Of a stretch of DNA of 64,000 nt, positions 20,931 to 32,807 are shown piece after piece. The translations under genes were made by a program, and so were the position numbers. Numbering within the stretch: the first letter of the stretch is position 1; every line of letters begins with the position of its first letter. Under the pieces are notes generated by a model. That model searched no databases. It had not been told where the DNA came from and saw only the letters and a program-made list of their open reading frames with translations. The DNA is from Stomoxys calcitrans (lineage: Eukaryota; Arthropoda; Insecta; Diptera; Muscidae), in contig NC_081554.1 in NCBI RefSeq assembly GCF_963082655.1, forward strand, positions 64,260,602 through 64,324,601, in the 5' to 3' direction.

Positions 20931-22131
20931 GTTATACCCTCCACCATTGGATGGGGGTATACTAAATTCGCCATTCTGTTTGTAACTCTTCGAAATATTC
21001 GCCTCAGACCCCATAAAAAATATATGTTCTTGATCGTCATGATATTTTATGTCGATCTAGCCATGTATGCCCGTCTGTCCGTTCGCCTGTCTGTCGAAAG
21101 TACGCTAACTTTCGAAGGAGTAAAGCTAGCCGCTTGAAGTTTTGCAGAAATACTTCTTATTAGTGTAGGTCGGTTGGGATTGGAAATGTGCCAAATCGGT
21201 CCATGTTTGGATATAGCTTCCATATAAACCGATATAGCTGGCACCGTAGCGCAGAGGTCAGCATGTCCGCCTATGACGCTGAACGAATCCTGGCGAGACC
21301 ATCAGAAAACATTTTCAGCGGTGGGTTTTCCCTCCTAATGCTGGCAACATTTGTGAGGTACTAAGCCATGTAAAACTTCTCTCTAAAGAGGGGTCGCACT
21401 GCGGCACGCCGTTCGGACTCGGCTATAAAAAGGAGGCCCCCTATCATTGAACTTAAACTTGAATCGGACTGCACTCATTGATATGTGAGAAGTTTGCCCC
21501 AGTTCCTTAGTGGAATATTCATGGGCAAAATCTGCAATAAACCGATCTTGGATCTTGACTTCTTGAGCCACTACAGGGAGCAATTTCTATCCGATTAGGC
21601 TCAAATTTAGCATGAGGTGTTTTGTTATGATCTTCAACAGCTGTGCTAAGTATGGTTGAAATCGGTGCATAACCTGATATAGCTGTCATATAAACCTATC
21701 TGGCGTCTTGACTTCTTGAGCCTCTATAGGGCGCAAATATTATCTGATTGGGATGAAATTTTGTACAACAGCTTCTACCATGATTTTCAACATACGTGTC
21801 AAATATGGTCTGAATCGGTCTATAGCCTAATGCAGCTACCCTTTAAAACGATCTCCCTATTTTACTTTTTGAGCTCCTAAAGGGCGCAATTCTTATTCGA
21901 TTTGGCTGAAATTTTACACAATGACTTCTACTATGGTCTCCAACATTCATTCCATTGTGGTCCGAGTTGGACCATAACTTTATATGATTCCAATAGCACA
22001 GCAATTTTTTTTATCCTTTCCTTTCCTTTGTTTGCCTGAAAAGAGACACCGGGAAAAGAACTCGACAAATGCAATCCATGGTGGAGGGTATATAAGATTC
22101 GAACAGGCCGAGCTTAGCATGCTTTTTCTTG
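20931..22131 (-). repeat. Subfamily A array element with nested SINE
   Basis: 3' end TATACCCTCCACCAT at 20934, GTCY tract at 21066-21096, array in minus orientation, hairpin end remnant 'aacaggccgagcttagcatgctttttcttg' at 22101-22131. It abuts a subfamily C element at 22132 with no spacer. Confidence 0.83.
21234..21536 (+). mobile_element. tRNA-derived SINE with B-box deletion
   Basis: Head accgtagcgcagaggtcagcatgtccgcctatgacgctgaac is followed directly by gaatcctggcgag: about 10 bp containing the start of the B-box is missing. Body and tail are intact. Flanked by a 10-bp duplication ATAAACCGAT at 21224-21233 and 21537-21546, taken from the array core. Confidence 0.88.
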
Positions 22132-23985
22132 TTATACCCTGCTCCACCACTGTGATACAGGGTATTATAGATATGTGCATTTGTTTGCAACGCAAGAAGG
22201 AGAAGAGCTAGACCTATCGATAAGTATACGGATCGGCTTAGAACCACTTCCTGATTCGATTTTGTCCGTCTGTCTGTCTGTGTGTCCATTTATTCTTGTA
22301 ATCAAGGTACAGGTCGCATTTGTTGTCCGACTTTCACAAAATCTTGCAAAAGTGTCTTAATTGGTCCAAGGACGAACGCTATTGATTTTGAAAAAAATCG
22401 GTCCAGATTTAGATATAGCTCCAATATATATCTTTCATCCGATGTGCCCTTTTAAAGCTGTAGAAGCCACAATTTTGGTCCGATCCTTACAAAAATTGGC
22501 ACGAAGAGTTTTTTTTAACGACCTAAAATGCTTTCAAAATTTTATTGAAATCGGTCCAGATTTATATATAGCTCCCATGTATATCTTTCATCCGATATGC
22601 CCTTTTCAAGCTGTAGCAGCCGCAAGTTTTGGTGCGATCTCTACCAAATTTCTCATTAAGTGTTTCGTGTGACGTCCCAATATGTATGCAAAATTTCATC
22701 TAAATCGGTTCAGATTTAGATATGGCTCCCATATATAACTTTCGCCCGATTTGACCTATTAAGGCTGTAGGAGCCGCAATTTTGGTGCGATCTCTACCAA
22801 ATTTGTCATGAAATGTTTCGTGTGACGTCCCAATATGTGTGCATCTAAATCGGTTCAGATTTAGATATAGCTCCCATATATAACTTTCGCCCGATTTGAC
22901 CTATTAAGGTTGTAGAAGGCAAAATTTTGGTCCGATCTTTACAAAATTTGGCACGAGTGCTTTTTGTGACGTCCAAATATGTGTGCGAAATTTCATCATA
23001 ATCGGATTAGATTTATATATAGCTCCCATGTATATCTTTCATCCGATATGCCCTTTTAAAGCTGTAGTAGCAAGAATTTTGGTCCCATCCTTACAAAATT
23101 TGGCATGGAGCGTTTTATTCAACGTTCTCGTATGTGTGCAAAGTTCCACAAAAATCGGTCCAGATTTAGATATAGCTCCCATATATATTTTTTATCCGAT
23201 ATGCCACAGATTTGGTCCGAAGCCACAATTTTGGTCCGATCCTTACAAAAATTGGCACGAAGAGTTTTTTTTAACGACCTAAAATGCTTTCAAAATTTTA
23301 TTGAAATCGGTCCTGATTTATATATAGCTCCCATGTATATCTTTCATCCGATATGCCCTTTTAAAGCTGTAGTAACCACAATTTTGGTCCCATCCCTACA
23401 AAATTTTGCACGGAGCGTTTTCTTCAACGTTCTCATATGTGTGTAAAATTCCATAAAAATCGGTCCAGTTTTGGATATAGCTCCCATATATATTTTTCAC
23501 CCGATATAGCCTTTTAAGGCTGTAGAAACTACAATTTTAGTCCGATCTTTACAAAATGTGGCATAGACAGTTTTATTCAACGTCCTCATATGTGTGCAAA
23601 GTTTCATAAAAATCGGTCCAGATTTAGATATAGCTCCCATATATATTTTTCATACGATATGGCCTTTTAAGGCTGTAGAAGCTACAATTTTGGTCCGATC
23701 TCTAAAAAAATTTCCATGAGATGGTTTAATTGACATCCCAAATCGATTTAGATAAAACTCCCATATATATAATTTATGCGTTTCGACTTTTAAGGCTGTA
23801 GAAGCCACAACTTTCGTACCATCGTAAGAAATCGTATAAGGTTCTTTCGATATTTCAATGGGTATGCAAAATTTAAGTCTGACTAAATTTGGATATAAGT
23901 GCTATATATTAATATTATTACGTATACTCGGTGGTGTAGGATATTATATAGTCGGCTCCGCCCGACTTTCGCTTTTCCTTACTGA
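22132..23985 (-). repeat. Subfamily C array element, longest array in the window
   Basis: 3' end TATACCCTGCTCCACCAC at 22134, GTCY tract at 22263-22290, then at least nine units. The core landmark 'cggtccag/cggttcag' falls at 22399, 22552, 22706, 22851, 23003, 23156, 23308, 23461 and 23614: spacings of 152-154 bp except one of 145 caused by a small deletion. The hairpin end GTCGGCTCCGCCCGAC lies at 23951-23966, followed by 'gcttttccttactg'. Both ends are present. Confidence 0.88.
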
Positions 23986-25262
23986 TTTTGACTGTTTTTG
24001 TACGAGAAAAGGGGCATTAAAATTGACATGCCTTTAAATATTTATGTTTTTGTGAAGATAAATAAAATTTCTAAGATAATGTAGTTGAATGCAAATATTT
24101 CCTTACCTTCAAGGGAAGTAGTATCAGACTCAGTATAAGTGCCTTCAATTCGATTTAGTCATGTTAATTTTTCAGGTAGTCAAATTATATAGACTTATTT
24201 ACTTCTTAAATAAACTTCAGTAGAATCCCTCGTCAATATATTTATTCCTTTGCTTTCTACCTTCGCTGCGCTTTGATGTTTGTGTATGCAGTTTTAAGTT
24301 GTCTTTCGGTTAATTATAATAATGGCTACATTTCATTATGATTGAATTTTTACAACAGATATCAACCATTAAGATGTGGTGCATTTGATAAATGTAGGTT
24401 TCTCAACTACTAATGATGTGATTCTTAATTACATGTGCTTAGTTTCGGAGTATCTGGGTCAGTTGGGGAGCCAACAAAACAAACGATTGAGCAAATTTTA
24501 ACTATCCACCACAACATCTTCACACATTCGCACACTGAAATACAAAATGGTAAAATTTATTTAAACCTAGTGATTAATTGGATATTTGAGGCGAGGGCAC
24601 ATGACCAAAGGCAAAATTTAGTTTTTCAACAAATTATCGAAGACATTATCATAATTATAGCCAACATTTGTGTTGATTACGTTCTTTTGGACTTTGAATA
24701 TAAAATTAAATTGTGCCATTTAAATAATTACAATCTATATGGAAATTAATCATTAGTAATGTATGTATCGTGCAAAAGCAAGACATGTATGAAGCATTTT
24801 CTAAATCGCATGAACTTTATGGGGTTGCTAAAGACGACAAGTGTAAGAAAGCTTCAAGGACAGCTAGTTTAGGTAAGAATTTAATGATGAGATAAGTCTC
24901 ATACAATATAGGAAAAGAAATTTAATTTGTTTTATTTAGTTTAGAAACAAAATATTAAAGTTTCAATAAACAAGGAATTATTGAAATGGAAAAATAAGTA
25001 AATTTTAAATTAATATAAAAGCCAATAAACTGCAAATAGTACTTATATGTAATTAAAATTTAAATTCAATATTTAAGAAATTACAAAGTTGAAATGCTTT
25101 GGTCGAAAACGATCTGCTAAATGTTACATAAGCTAATTTCTATTAGGGTGAATGGGTGCGTATGAGTCATAATCTGAAAATTTAAATGGGCAAGTATACG
25201 CCACAATGGACGGATAACATATGAAACTAGTGTATCATCTAACTAACGTTTTGAAATGTTAT
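23986..25262. other. AT-rich stretch without recognised genes or repeats
   Basis: The only ORF of note (24435-24749, 104 codons, plus) has no motif, no recognisable domain and an AT-driven Ile/Asn-rich composition. Treated as chance. Confidence 0.5.
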
Positions 25263-26466
25263 ATTAAGGACTTTTCCAAGTTAAACCGCAAATGCAAAAT
25301 GAAAACTTTGCACACATATGAGGACGTTGAAAGAAACCGCCCATGCCAAATTTTGTAAAGATTGGACCAAAAATGTGGCTTCTCCTGCCTTAAAAGGCCA
25401 TATCGGATGAAAAATATATATGTGAGCTATATCGAAATTTGAACCGATTTTTATGAAACTTTGCACACATATGAGGACGTTGAATAAAACGGCCCATGCC
25501 AAATTTTGTAAGGATTGCACCAAAATTGTGGCTTCTACAGCCTTAAAAGGCCATATCGGATGAAAAATATATATGGGAGCTATATCGAAATCTGAACTGA
25601 TTCAGATGAAATTTTGCACACAAAAAGCACTTCGTGCTAAATTTTGTAAAGATTGGACTAAAACTGTGCCTTCTACAGCCATTATAGGTCAAATCGGTCG
25701 AAACTAATATATGGGAGCTATATCTAAATCTGAACCGATTTTCATGAAACTTTTCACACATATGAGGACGTTGAATAAAACGCTCCATTCCAAATTATTT
25801 AAAGATTGGATTAAAATTGTGGCTTCTACAGCCTTAAAAGGCCATATTTGATGAAAAATATATATGGGAGCTATATCTTAATCTGATCCGATTCAGATGA
25901 AATTTTGCACACATATTGGGACGTCACAGAAAGCACTTCGTGCCAAATTTGGTATAGATCGCACCAAAATTGTGGCTTCTAAAGCCTTAAAAGGCCATAT
26001 CGGAGGAAAAATATATATGGGAGCTAATATAAATCTGGACCGATTTTTATGAAACTTTGCACACAAATGAGGTCGTTTAATAAAACGCTTCATGCCAAAT
26101 TTTGTAAAGGTCGGACCAAAATTGAGCCTGCTGCAGCCTTAAAAGAGCATATCGGACGAAAGATGTATATGGGGGCTATATCTAAATCAGGACCGATTTT
26201 TTTCAAAATCAATAGCGTTCTTCCTTGTACCACAAAAGACACTTATGCAAAATTTTGAGAAAATCGGACAACAAATGCGACCCGAACATTGATTACAAGA
26301 ATACATGGACAGACAGACAGACGGACATAGCTAAATCGAAACAGGAAGTGATTCTAAGCCGATCCGTATACTAATCGATGGGTCTAGCTCTTCCCCTTCT
26401 TAGTGCTGCAAACAAATGCACAAATCTATAATACCCTGTACCACAGTGGTGGTGTAGGGTATAAAT
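25263..26466 (+). repeat. Subfamily C array element, 5'-truncated
   Basis: Seven or so units ('gccttaaaaggccatatcggatgaaaaatatatatgggagctatatc'), then GTCY tract at 26308-26328 (ggacagacagacagacgg), 'catagctaaatcgaaacaggaagtgattc' and end GTGGTGGTGTAGGGTATAAA at about 26443-26465. The hairpin end is missing. Confidence 0.83.
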
Positions 26467-26797
26467 ATGTCCCAAACAGGTATATGGAGAACAACAACAA
26501 AACTTTGGGACCCGTTTTCGCCTTTTTGGGGTATTTTTCATGCAGCTATTGGGACCAATTTAGGTTTCCCTCAAGTAAATTTGAATATTTCAAATTAAAC
26601 TGAAGAGTAACTGATATTGGGGAATATTTTCATTTTAGTTTGGTACCTAATTCTCCATTTTGAGGCTGGGTTACATTTTCTCAACGAAAAAATTAAATCT
26701 GACAAATTACTAAATTTTTTTAAATGTCTGCATGTTTTATAATAGCCCAATACAAACAACAATAAATACAACCAATGTGAAATGCATTAAAAAAAAA
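26467..26797. other. AT-rich spacer
   Basis: No recognisable feature. Confidence 0.5.
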
Positions 26798-27927
26798 CAA
26801 GTATGACTGGTTGGCCGGGCCGAATCTTATATACCCTCCACCATGGATCGCATTTGTCTATGCGCGGTATCTCCTTTTAAGCAAACAAAGAATATTGAAT
26901 AAGAACTGTTATGGTATTGGAGCTATATCAAGTTATAGTCCGATTGGGACCATAAATGAATGCTGAACATTGTAGAAGTCATTGTGTAATATTTTAGTTA
27001 GTTCGGATAAGAATTGTGCCTTGTAGGGGCTCAAGAAGCAAAATCGGGAGATGGGTTTATATGAGAGCTGTATTAAGCTATTAATCGATTCAGACCATAT
27101 TAGACACGTATGTTGAAGGTCATGAGAACAAAATTTCAGGCAAATCGGATAAGAATTGCGCCCTCTAGAGGCTCAAGAAGTCAAAATCCCAGATCGGTTT
27201 ATATGGCAGCTATATCAGGTTATGTTTCGATTTGCGCCATACTTCACACGGTTATTGGAAGACATAGCAAAACACCTCATGCAAAATTTCAGCCAAATCG
27301 GATGAGATTTGCGCGCTATATTGGCTCAAGAAGTCAAGATCCCAGATCGGTTTATATGACAGCTATACCATATTATGAACCGATTTGAATCATACTTAAC
27401 ACAGTTGTGGGAAGTGCAAATTTTCAGTCAAAACGGATGAGAATTGCGCCCTCTAGAGGCTCAGAAGTCAAGACCCAAGATCGTTTTATATGCCAGCTAT
27501 ATCAAAACATTGACCAATTTGAACCATACTTAGCGCAGTTATTGGAAGTGATACCAAAACACCACGTGCAAAATTTCATTCAAATCCGATAAGAATTGCG
27601 CCCTATAGGGGCTCAAGAAGTCAAGACCCAAGATCGGTTTATATGGAAGCTATATCAAAACATGGACCGATTTGGCCCATTTACAATCCCAACCGACCTA
27701 CACTACTAAAAAGTATTCGTGCAAAATTTCAAGCGGCTAGCTTTACTTCTTCGAAAGATAGTGTGGTTTCGACAGACGGACGGACGGATGGACATGGCTA
27801 GATCGATTTAACATGACATGACGATCAAGAATATATATACTTTATGGGGTCTCAGACGCATATTTCGAGGTGTTACAAATAGAATGACGAAATTAGTATA
27901 CCCCCATCCTATGGTGGAGGGTATAAA
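26798..27927 (+). repeat. Subfamily A array element, complete
   Basis: Starts CAAGTATGACTGG with a partly mutated hairpin (TTGGCCGGGCCGAATCTT) and TATACCCTCCACCATGG. Units 'tctagaggctcaagaagtcaa...ggtttatatggcagctatatc' follow. GTCY tract at 27772-27795; end ATCCTATGGTGGAGGGTATAA at 27906-27926. A representative full-length subfamily A copy of about 1.1 kb. Confidence 0.87.
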
Positions 27928-27989
27928 AAAAAATCTTTTTGAAATTTACAAAAATCTTACTTTACTTTAATTGGCTATGAGAGAATATT

Positions 27990-28830
27990 TGTTCCACTAG
28001 CCGAACGTAGAATAGCGTTCCAAGCGCCTCGATCTTCTGCGCTCATTCTAAAATCTCTGACAACAAGTTTCGAGGTGTCTCCTACCACATGATCTTTCCA
28101 TCGGGCTTTTTACCTTCAAAAGACTTCTTTGGCGGATTTGGCGCAGTGTGAATATTTGGTCTATGATGGATTTAAAGCCGCATTGATAGGGCCCAATTAT
28201 CTCAGTGACTTTAGGTTTTAATCTTTCACACTGTACACTCGAGAGTATCTTGTACGCGTTGGGGAGGAGACTTATTCCTCTGTAGTGGGCACATTCCGTC
28301 TTGTCTCCTTTCTTGTGTACGGTACATAGTATGCTGAGGTTCCAATCATCGGGTATGTGTACTTCTAGCCAGATTGCGCAGACAAGCCTATGCATACGTG
28401 TTGCTTCCGGTCTTAAACAGTTCAGCGGGTAAGCCGTCAGCTCCTGCTGCCTTGTTGTTCTTCAGTCGGGTCACAGCTACTTGGTCTTCATTGTGACTAG
28501 GAGGTAAACATTCTACACCATCACCATAGATTGGTTCTGCGGCATCCTCTTCGCCGCCAACATCGGACACTAACAGTTGGGTAAAATGTTCTTTCCATAT
28601 CCTCAGCATGTTATCTGTGTCAGTTACCAGTTTTTCTTCTTTGTCTCTGCAGGAGGATGTACCTGCACTAAAGCCATCGGTTTGATGTTTAATTCTTTGG
28701 TAGAATTTCCGCACTTCATTCTGACTCCTGTACATATCATTTCGCTCACTCTCACGTCTTTCCATTTCCTTTTTCTTTCTGCGGAATAGACGTTTCTCCT
28801 CTCTCCTTACAAAATCTTTATCTAACAAAT
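27990..28830 (-). pseudogene. YADDIDIIG LINE fragment: linker and RT start, with 3' coding end
   Basis: The 28388-28828 frame reads KRLFRRKKKEMERRESERND, RTKF-type linker, MLRIWKEHFTQLLVSD, LKNNKAAGADGLPAELFK. The 28048-28395 frame continues with DDWNLSILCTVHKKGDKTEC, HYRGISLLPNAYK, YQCGFK. The RT palm with YADD is absent: after DQIFTLRQIRQ the sequence jumps to a segment encoding KARWKDHVVGDTSKLVVRDF and MSAEDRGAWNAILRSAS (27995-28110), the C-terminal end of such LINE proteins. An internal deletion of the RT core therefore made this derivative. Confidence 0.82.
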
Positions 28831-29300
28831 GAGGAAGAGACGGTTAAACCAGAGAGATGAGCAGATCATCCCCATTGTTTAAGGAAAAGTGGTGTTTCAG
28901 ATTCAGACAGCGACAGTGTAAATGAGACAGTCATCGCAGGCGAATCGAAAGATAAGGTTAGCGGGGTGATGGCAGCAGTGAGCAAGGGCTTTAGTCACAA
29001 AGAGAACGAGAAAGCAATCCGGGTCACGACGAAGGGGTCAGAGGAGTATGCATCGGTAGTGCAATCTGATGAAAGTGCAGGATGCTGGAAGGGATAGAAC
29101 TGACATTTCACGAACTTCTACGGAAGCAAGAAAGAGAATCAGATCTCCCGAACATGTGGTGAATGCTAAAGAGGGTCCACACATACGAATTATGAGTTGC
29201 AAATGTAGAGGGGACATCTTAGCGCTGCGCTATTTGTCAGCAGAACTTGTGTCGAATTTTGAAGAGGGTTCACCCGTACGAATTAGCAGAGTCAGCACAA
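28831..29300 (+). pseudogene. RH-LINE 1 ORF1 fragment
   Basis: Plus-strand frames give SGVSDSDSDSVNETVIAGES, MAAVSKGFSHKENEKAIRV and VQDAGRDRTDISRTSTEARK, with RIRSPE. These correspond to the minus-strand ORF1 at 38.3-38.7 kb (VQDAGRDSTDIPSNSTEAEK, RIRSPEEHS). Acidic and basic low-complexity composition, no zinc knuckle visible in this part. It meets the minus-strand YADDIDIIG LINE head-on at 28830. Confidence 0.72.
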
Positions 29301-29461
29301 ATATACGAGGGTTGCCTTTTATATTTCGGGATTGGACAAGCCTTATGTTTCAATCAGCCAACTGACAGCTCTATCGTAAAGCTTGAAAATTTTGAGTTTA
29401 TACGTACTCAGAACGTTTGGACATACGAGCGCTATTTGTGATTTTACAGCAACTTAAAAGA

Positions 29462-29671
29462 CAAGCTTATGCATACGCCTCACATGTCTTAAATAGTTCA
29501 GCGGGTAAGCCATCGACCCCTGCTGCCTTGTTATTCTTCAGTCCGGTCATAGCTACTTGGACCTCATTCTGACTAGGAGGTAAACATTTTATACCATCAT
29601 AAGGGATTGGTTCTGCGGTATCCTCTTCACCGCCAACGTCCGACACTAACAACGTCGGACGTTTTTGTGTT
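29462..29671 (-). pseudogene. Short YADDIDIIG LINE fragment inserted in the mariner
   Basis: The 61-codon frame (29467-29652) reads MLVSDVGGEEDTAEPI, LPPSQNEVQVAMTGLKNNKA, AGVDGLPAELFK, the RT-start segment of the YADDIDIIG LINE. It is flanked by a direct repeat TTTTACARYAACTTAAAAGA at 29442-29461 and 29672-29691 (18 of 20 identical), consistent with a target-site duplication. Confidence 0.82.
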
Positions 29672-29709
29672 TTTTACAATAACTTAAAAGAATCTTCTCG
29701 CCCAAAAAA

Positions 29710-30720
29710 TGGCTGCAAATCGTGAACATTTTTGTGCGATTATTTTTTAACAACTTTCGACGTGGATTAACTCAACGCACAACAGTGCAACGACGAACTT
29801 AATTTAATTTTTGGAGATGAAGCTCCATCAAGGACTAGTGTTTATCGATAGTTTGATGAATTCAACGAGGTCGTAGTTCACTCCAAGACGAATTTCATGA
29901 AGGTCGTCCAAAATCATTTGTTGTTCCAAAAACCATTGGTGCTGTGCGCCAACTCATATTGCAAGATCGTTATGTGACCTATCGTGAGATTGAGACAACC
30001 TTAGGCATTAGTGGGACCAGCATACATTCAATATTGCAGCAACATTTGACTATCAACAAAATTTGTTTCCCTTGGATACCACACAATTTGTCAATCGCTT
30101 AAGAAAAGGTCGAGTGGTCGAAAGAAATGCTCCAAAACTACGATTGCGATGGTTCGAAACACGTCTATGATATCGTGACAGATGATGAATAGTGGATTTA
30201 TGCGTATGAACCCGAAAGTAAACAGCAGTCGACTGTAAGGGGTTTCAAGATGAGCCAAATCCAACAAAAATTTGCTGGCGCACGAAGCACTTCCCAACAA
30301 ATGAACCCCCGCTTTTTCGGAAAACTGGACATGTCGCAGGCGTACCACGAGAACAATGCAGATTAGTCAATTCTGAGTGGTAAACAACCATTTGTTTGCC
30401 AGTTGTCTGCCAAGATATCAGAAAAACCAACCGGCGTAGACGGATCACTCTTCCCCGCGACAATGCGAGCTCTCACACATCAGCTCAAACAACAGCATTT
30501 TTGAGCACTCAAAACATCGATTTGATGAGTCATCCGCCGTATAGTGCTAACTTGGCACCGAATGACTTCTTTTTCTTCCCGTACGTAAAAAATAAAACGA
30601 GAGGTCAATGTTTATCGACACCTGAAGAAGCGGTTGATGCGTTCAGTATGCATGTTTTGGAGATACCTCAATCAGAATGGCAAAAGTGCTGCGATAATTG
30701 GTTCAAACGCATGTAAAAGT
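29710..30720 (+). pseudogene. Mariner transposase relic (DD34D type)
   Basis: Translation across stops: MAANREHFCAIIF..NNFRRGLTQRTT at the N-terminus; ELNLIFGDEAPSRTSVYR; DEFHEGRPKSFVVPKT; then YDIVTDDE (first Asp) with a stop before WIYAYEPESKQQSTV. The last 106 codons are open (30396-30716): RRITLPRDNASSHTSAQT with the second Asp, and SHPPYSANLAPNDFFFFPYV, where the third catalytic Asp (normally within PDLAP) is Asn. It ends EIPQSEWQKCCDNWFKRM, the usual mariner C-terminus. Several stops and frameshifts and one lost catalytic residue make it inactive. It resembles the minus-strand relic at 42.7-43.6 kb. Confidence 0.88.
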
Positions 30721-30829
30721 GTTTAGACCTTAATGGGAAATATTTTTTTTTTCTTTGTTCTCTTATCCAGAAATATAATAGCTAAACCTCGTAGTTACTA
30801 ATCTAGCCATTCCAGTCTCTATTAAGTAT

Positions 30830-31398
30830 ATTCATTCTTGATCGTCTTGACGTACGACCCTCTATCAGTCCGTCTGTGGAAATCACAATAGCGGTCGAAG
30901 GACTAAAGATATCCGCATGAAATTTTGCACACACACTTCGTATTGATGTAAGTCGTTGAGGATTGCAATCCTTTGAGGCCACCTCAGGTCAGAATTGGAT
31001 ATATACGCCATATAAACCTATCCCAGATTTTGACATCTTTAGCCTCTTGGGGCCTAAATTTTCATCCGATTTGGCAAAAAGAATTGCACTATGACTTCCA
31101 TCATCCATGTTAAGTATGATATAAATCGGTCTACAAACAGATATAGCTCCCATATTAACCGATCCCCCCATTTGAAATCTTGAGCCCTTAGAAAGCTCAA
31201 GTTTTATCCGGTTTGGATTAATCTTGGTATAATTACTTCTGTTCTGCCATCCAACGGCCGCCCCAAGTATGATTCGAATCGGTCTATAAACTGATATAGC
31301 CCCCATATATACCGATCACAGGATTTGACTGCATGAGCCCCCAGAAGCTAAACTTTCTCTCCGATTTGGCCCTACATGACTAACACCAAATCCTCATG
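30830..31398 (-). repeat. Subfamily A array fragment
   Basis: Minus orientation. Contains the pre-GTCY tail at 30868-30960 (a bare gtccgtctgtgg), the 'gcaatcc' spacer and three units ('gatatagctcccatattaaccgatc'). Both termini are missing. Confidence 0.72.
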
Positions 31399-32040
31399 CC
31401 CCCTAAAAACCGCTACCCCAATATGACTTTTTGAGATCATAGTAGCCTCGTTTTATTTCAAAACTGGTGTCATCTGTTTCGGTTACGGCGGTGCCGAGGT
31501 AGATGAAGTTGCTGTCTATCTCAAAGCTGAAGTTCCAAACTTTCTTCATTTTCATTATATGATCGGGTTTAGAGAGCTTTATGGGCGTTGAAATCATCCA
31601 CTTTGGTTTTGTATCTTCAATGACTGCCAAACCCACTTTCGTTGAATCTCTTTCGATTCTTTCAAAGGTTGCAGTTACTACTTCCGATGGGGGACCTATG
31701 ATATCGATGTCGTCGGCATAGGCGAGTAACATGTGTTCTCTTGGGAGTAGTGTGACATATCTACTCACATCTGGATCTCGTATAATCTTCTCCAGCAGGA
31801 TATTAAAGAGATCTCACAATGGGCTGTCTACTTTTCTGAAATCTTGTTTGGTATTGAAGGGTTCAGAAAGGTTCTTTACGAATTTTGAGGAGCGTTTATC
31901 AGCACGTCATCCTGAAATGTCGTATCAGTTTTGAAGGAATACCAAACTCAGACAAAACTCAAATACTTTAAACGTATAGGAAAACATGGTAAGTGTTGAT
32001 TTGTCCGTCTCGGGTCTTTTCCAAGATTTGGCGCATTTAA
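31399..32040 (-). pseudogene. YADDIDIIG LINE fragment: RT active-site region
   Basis: The 31403-31768 frame reads MSRYVTLLPREHMLLAYADDIDIIG, with both Asp residues intact, ATFERIERDSTKVGLAV, KWMISTPIK, NFIYLGTAVTETDDTSFEIK. Upstream to 32040 other frames give LLEKIIRD-, IPSKLIRH- and LGKDPRRT-like blocks. The 3' third of the ORF is missing and frameshifts split the rest. Confidence 0.82.
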
Positions 32041-32120
32041 TAAGGGTAAATTTTTCCCGATATCCATGGTAGTGGGTACCCAATATTCGGCCCGGCCGAA
32101 CTTACCACTTTTGTACTTGT
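32041..32120 (-). repeat. Solo hairpin end of an array element
   Basis: 'ccatggtagtgggtacccaatattcggcccggccgaacttacc...ttgtacttg': the 5' hairpin and CAAGTA start (minus strand) of subfamily A/B without an array. Confidence 0.7.
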
Positions 32121-32566
32121 TTAACAGTGCTTTTTTAATTTGGTAAATTTTGACTTTTATTCTATAACCCTCTTCATCAAAACATTGCTGATTAGCTTTC
32201 TCACTACCATTGGTATAAGAGTTTAAAAATAGTTTTAGCTATTGTTTAGCCACAAACCAACATTCCCAATATCATGTAAGCTCTTGTCAGTAATAACTTT
32301 ATTTGTCAATTAGTTTGCAGCGTTCTACACTTTAAAGTGGCGTAACAGAAATGCATTTGAGGATAATTAAATTAAAACTTTTGACATTCTGCAAAACCCT
32401 TCAAATTGGTTGGAATTTTAAATAACTTGAGATTACCAAATGCTAAATGAGTATTTTACAAAAATTTATTTTAAGTGTCTATTTTACTTGAGATGAGATA
32501 AAAGTCGGTTTTGGGAATCAAAGTCTTGTTATGATCAACCAGACACAGAAAAGTTTGCCGAAAAAC
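32121..32566. other. AT-rich non-repetitive stretch
   Basis: No gene or repeat recognised. Confidence 0.5.
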
Positions 32567-32568
32567 TA

Positions 32569-32805
32569 TTGGGTTGCCCAAAAAGTAATTGCAGATTTTT
32601 TAAAAGAAAGTAAATGCATTTTTAATAAAACTTAGAATGAACTTTAATCAAATATACTTTTTTTACACTTTTTTTCTAAAGCAAGCTAAAAGTAACAGCT
32701 GATAACTGACAGAAGAAAGAATGCAATTACAGAGTCACAAGCTGTGAAAACATTTGTCAACGCTGACTATATGAAAAATCCGCAATTACTTTTTGGGAAA
32801 CCCAA
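32569..32805 (+). mobile_element. Mariner-type MITE, full length (237 bp)
   Basis: TTGGGTTGCCCAAAAAGTAA at the left, inverted equivalent at the right; TA at 32567-32568 and 32806-32807. Almost the same sequence as the 7.9-kb copy. Confidence 0.93.
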
Positions 32806-32807
32806 TA

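Larger units (their letters stand above)
29306..30791 (+). mobile_element. Mariner element, decayed, with both TIRs and TA duplication
   Basis: Left end CGAGGGTTGCCTTTTATATT (29306) and right end, inverted, CGAGGTTTAGCTATTATATT (to 30791), flanked by TA at 29304-29305 and 30792-30793. Without the nested LINE piece the length is about 1.26 kb, usual for mariner. The transposase is given separately. Confidence 0.85.

Noticed and set aside
24435..24749. 104-codon ORF
   Set aside because: AT-driven composition, no motif; expected by chance in AT-rich DNA.
22132..26466. CRISPR-like array of regularly spaced repeats
   Set aside because: The spacing is regular, but the spacers are conserved between units, the repeat unit is 153 bp, there are no cas genes and the host is a eukaryote.
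29640..29665. Short palindrome ACGTCCGAC...GTCGGACGT
   Set aside because: Nine-base arms at the end of a LINE fragment; too short and probably incidental to the insertion junction.
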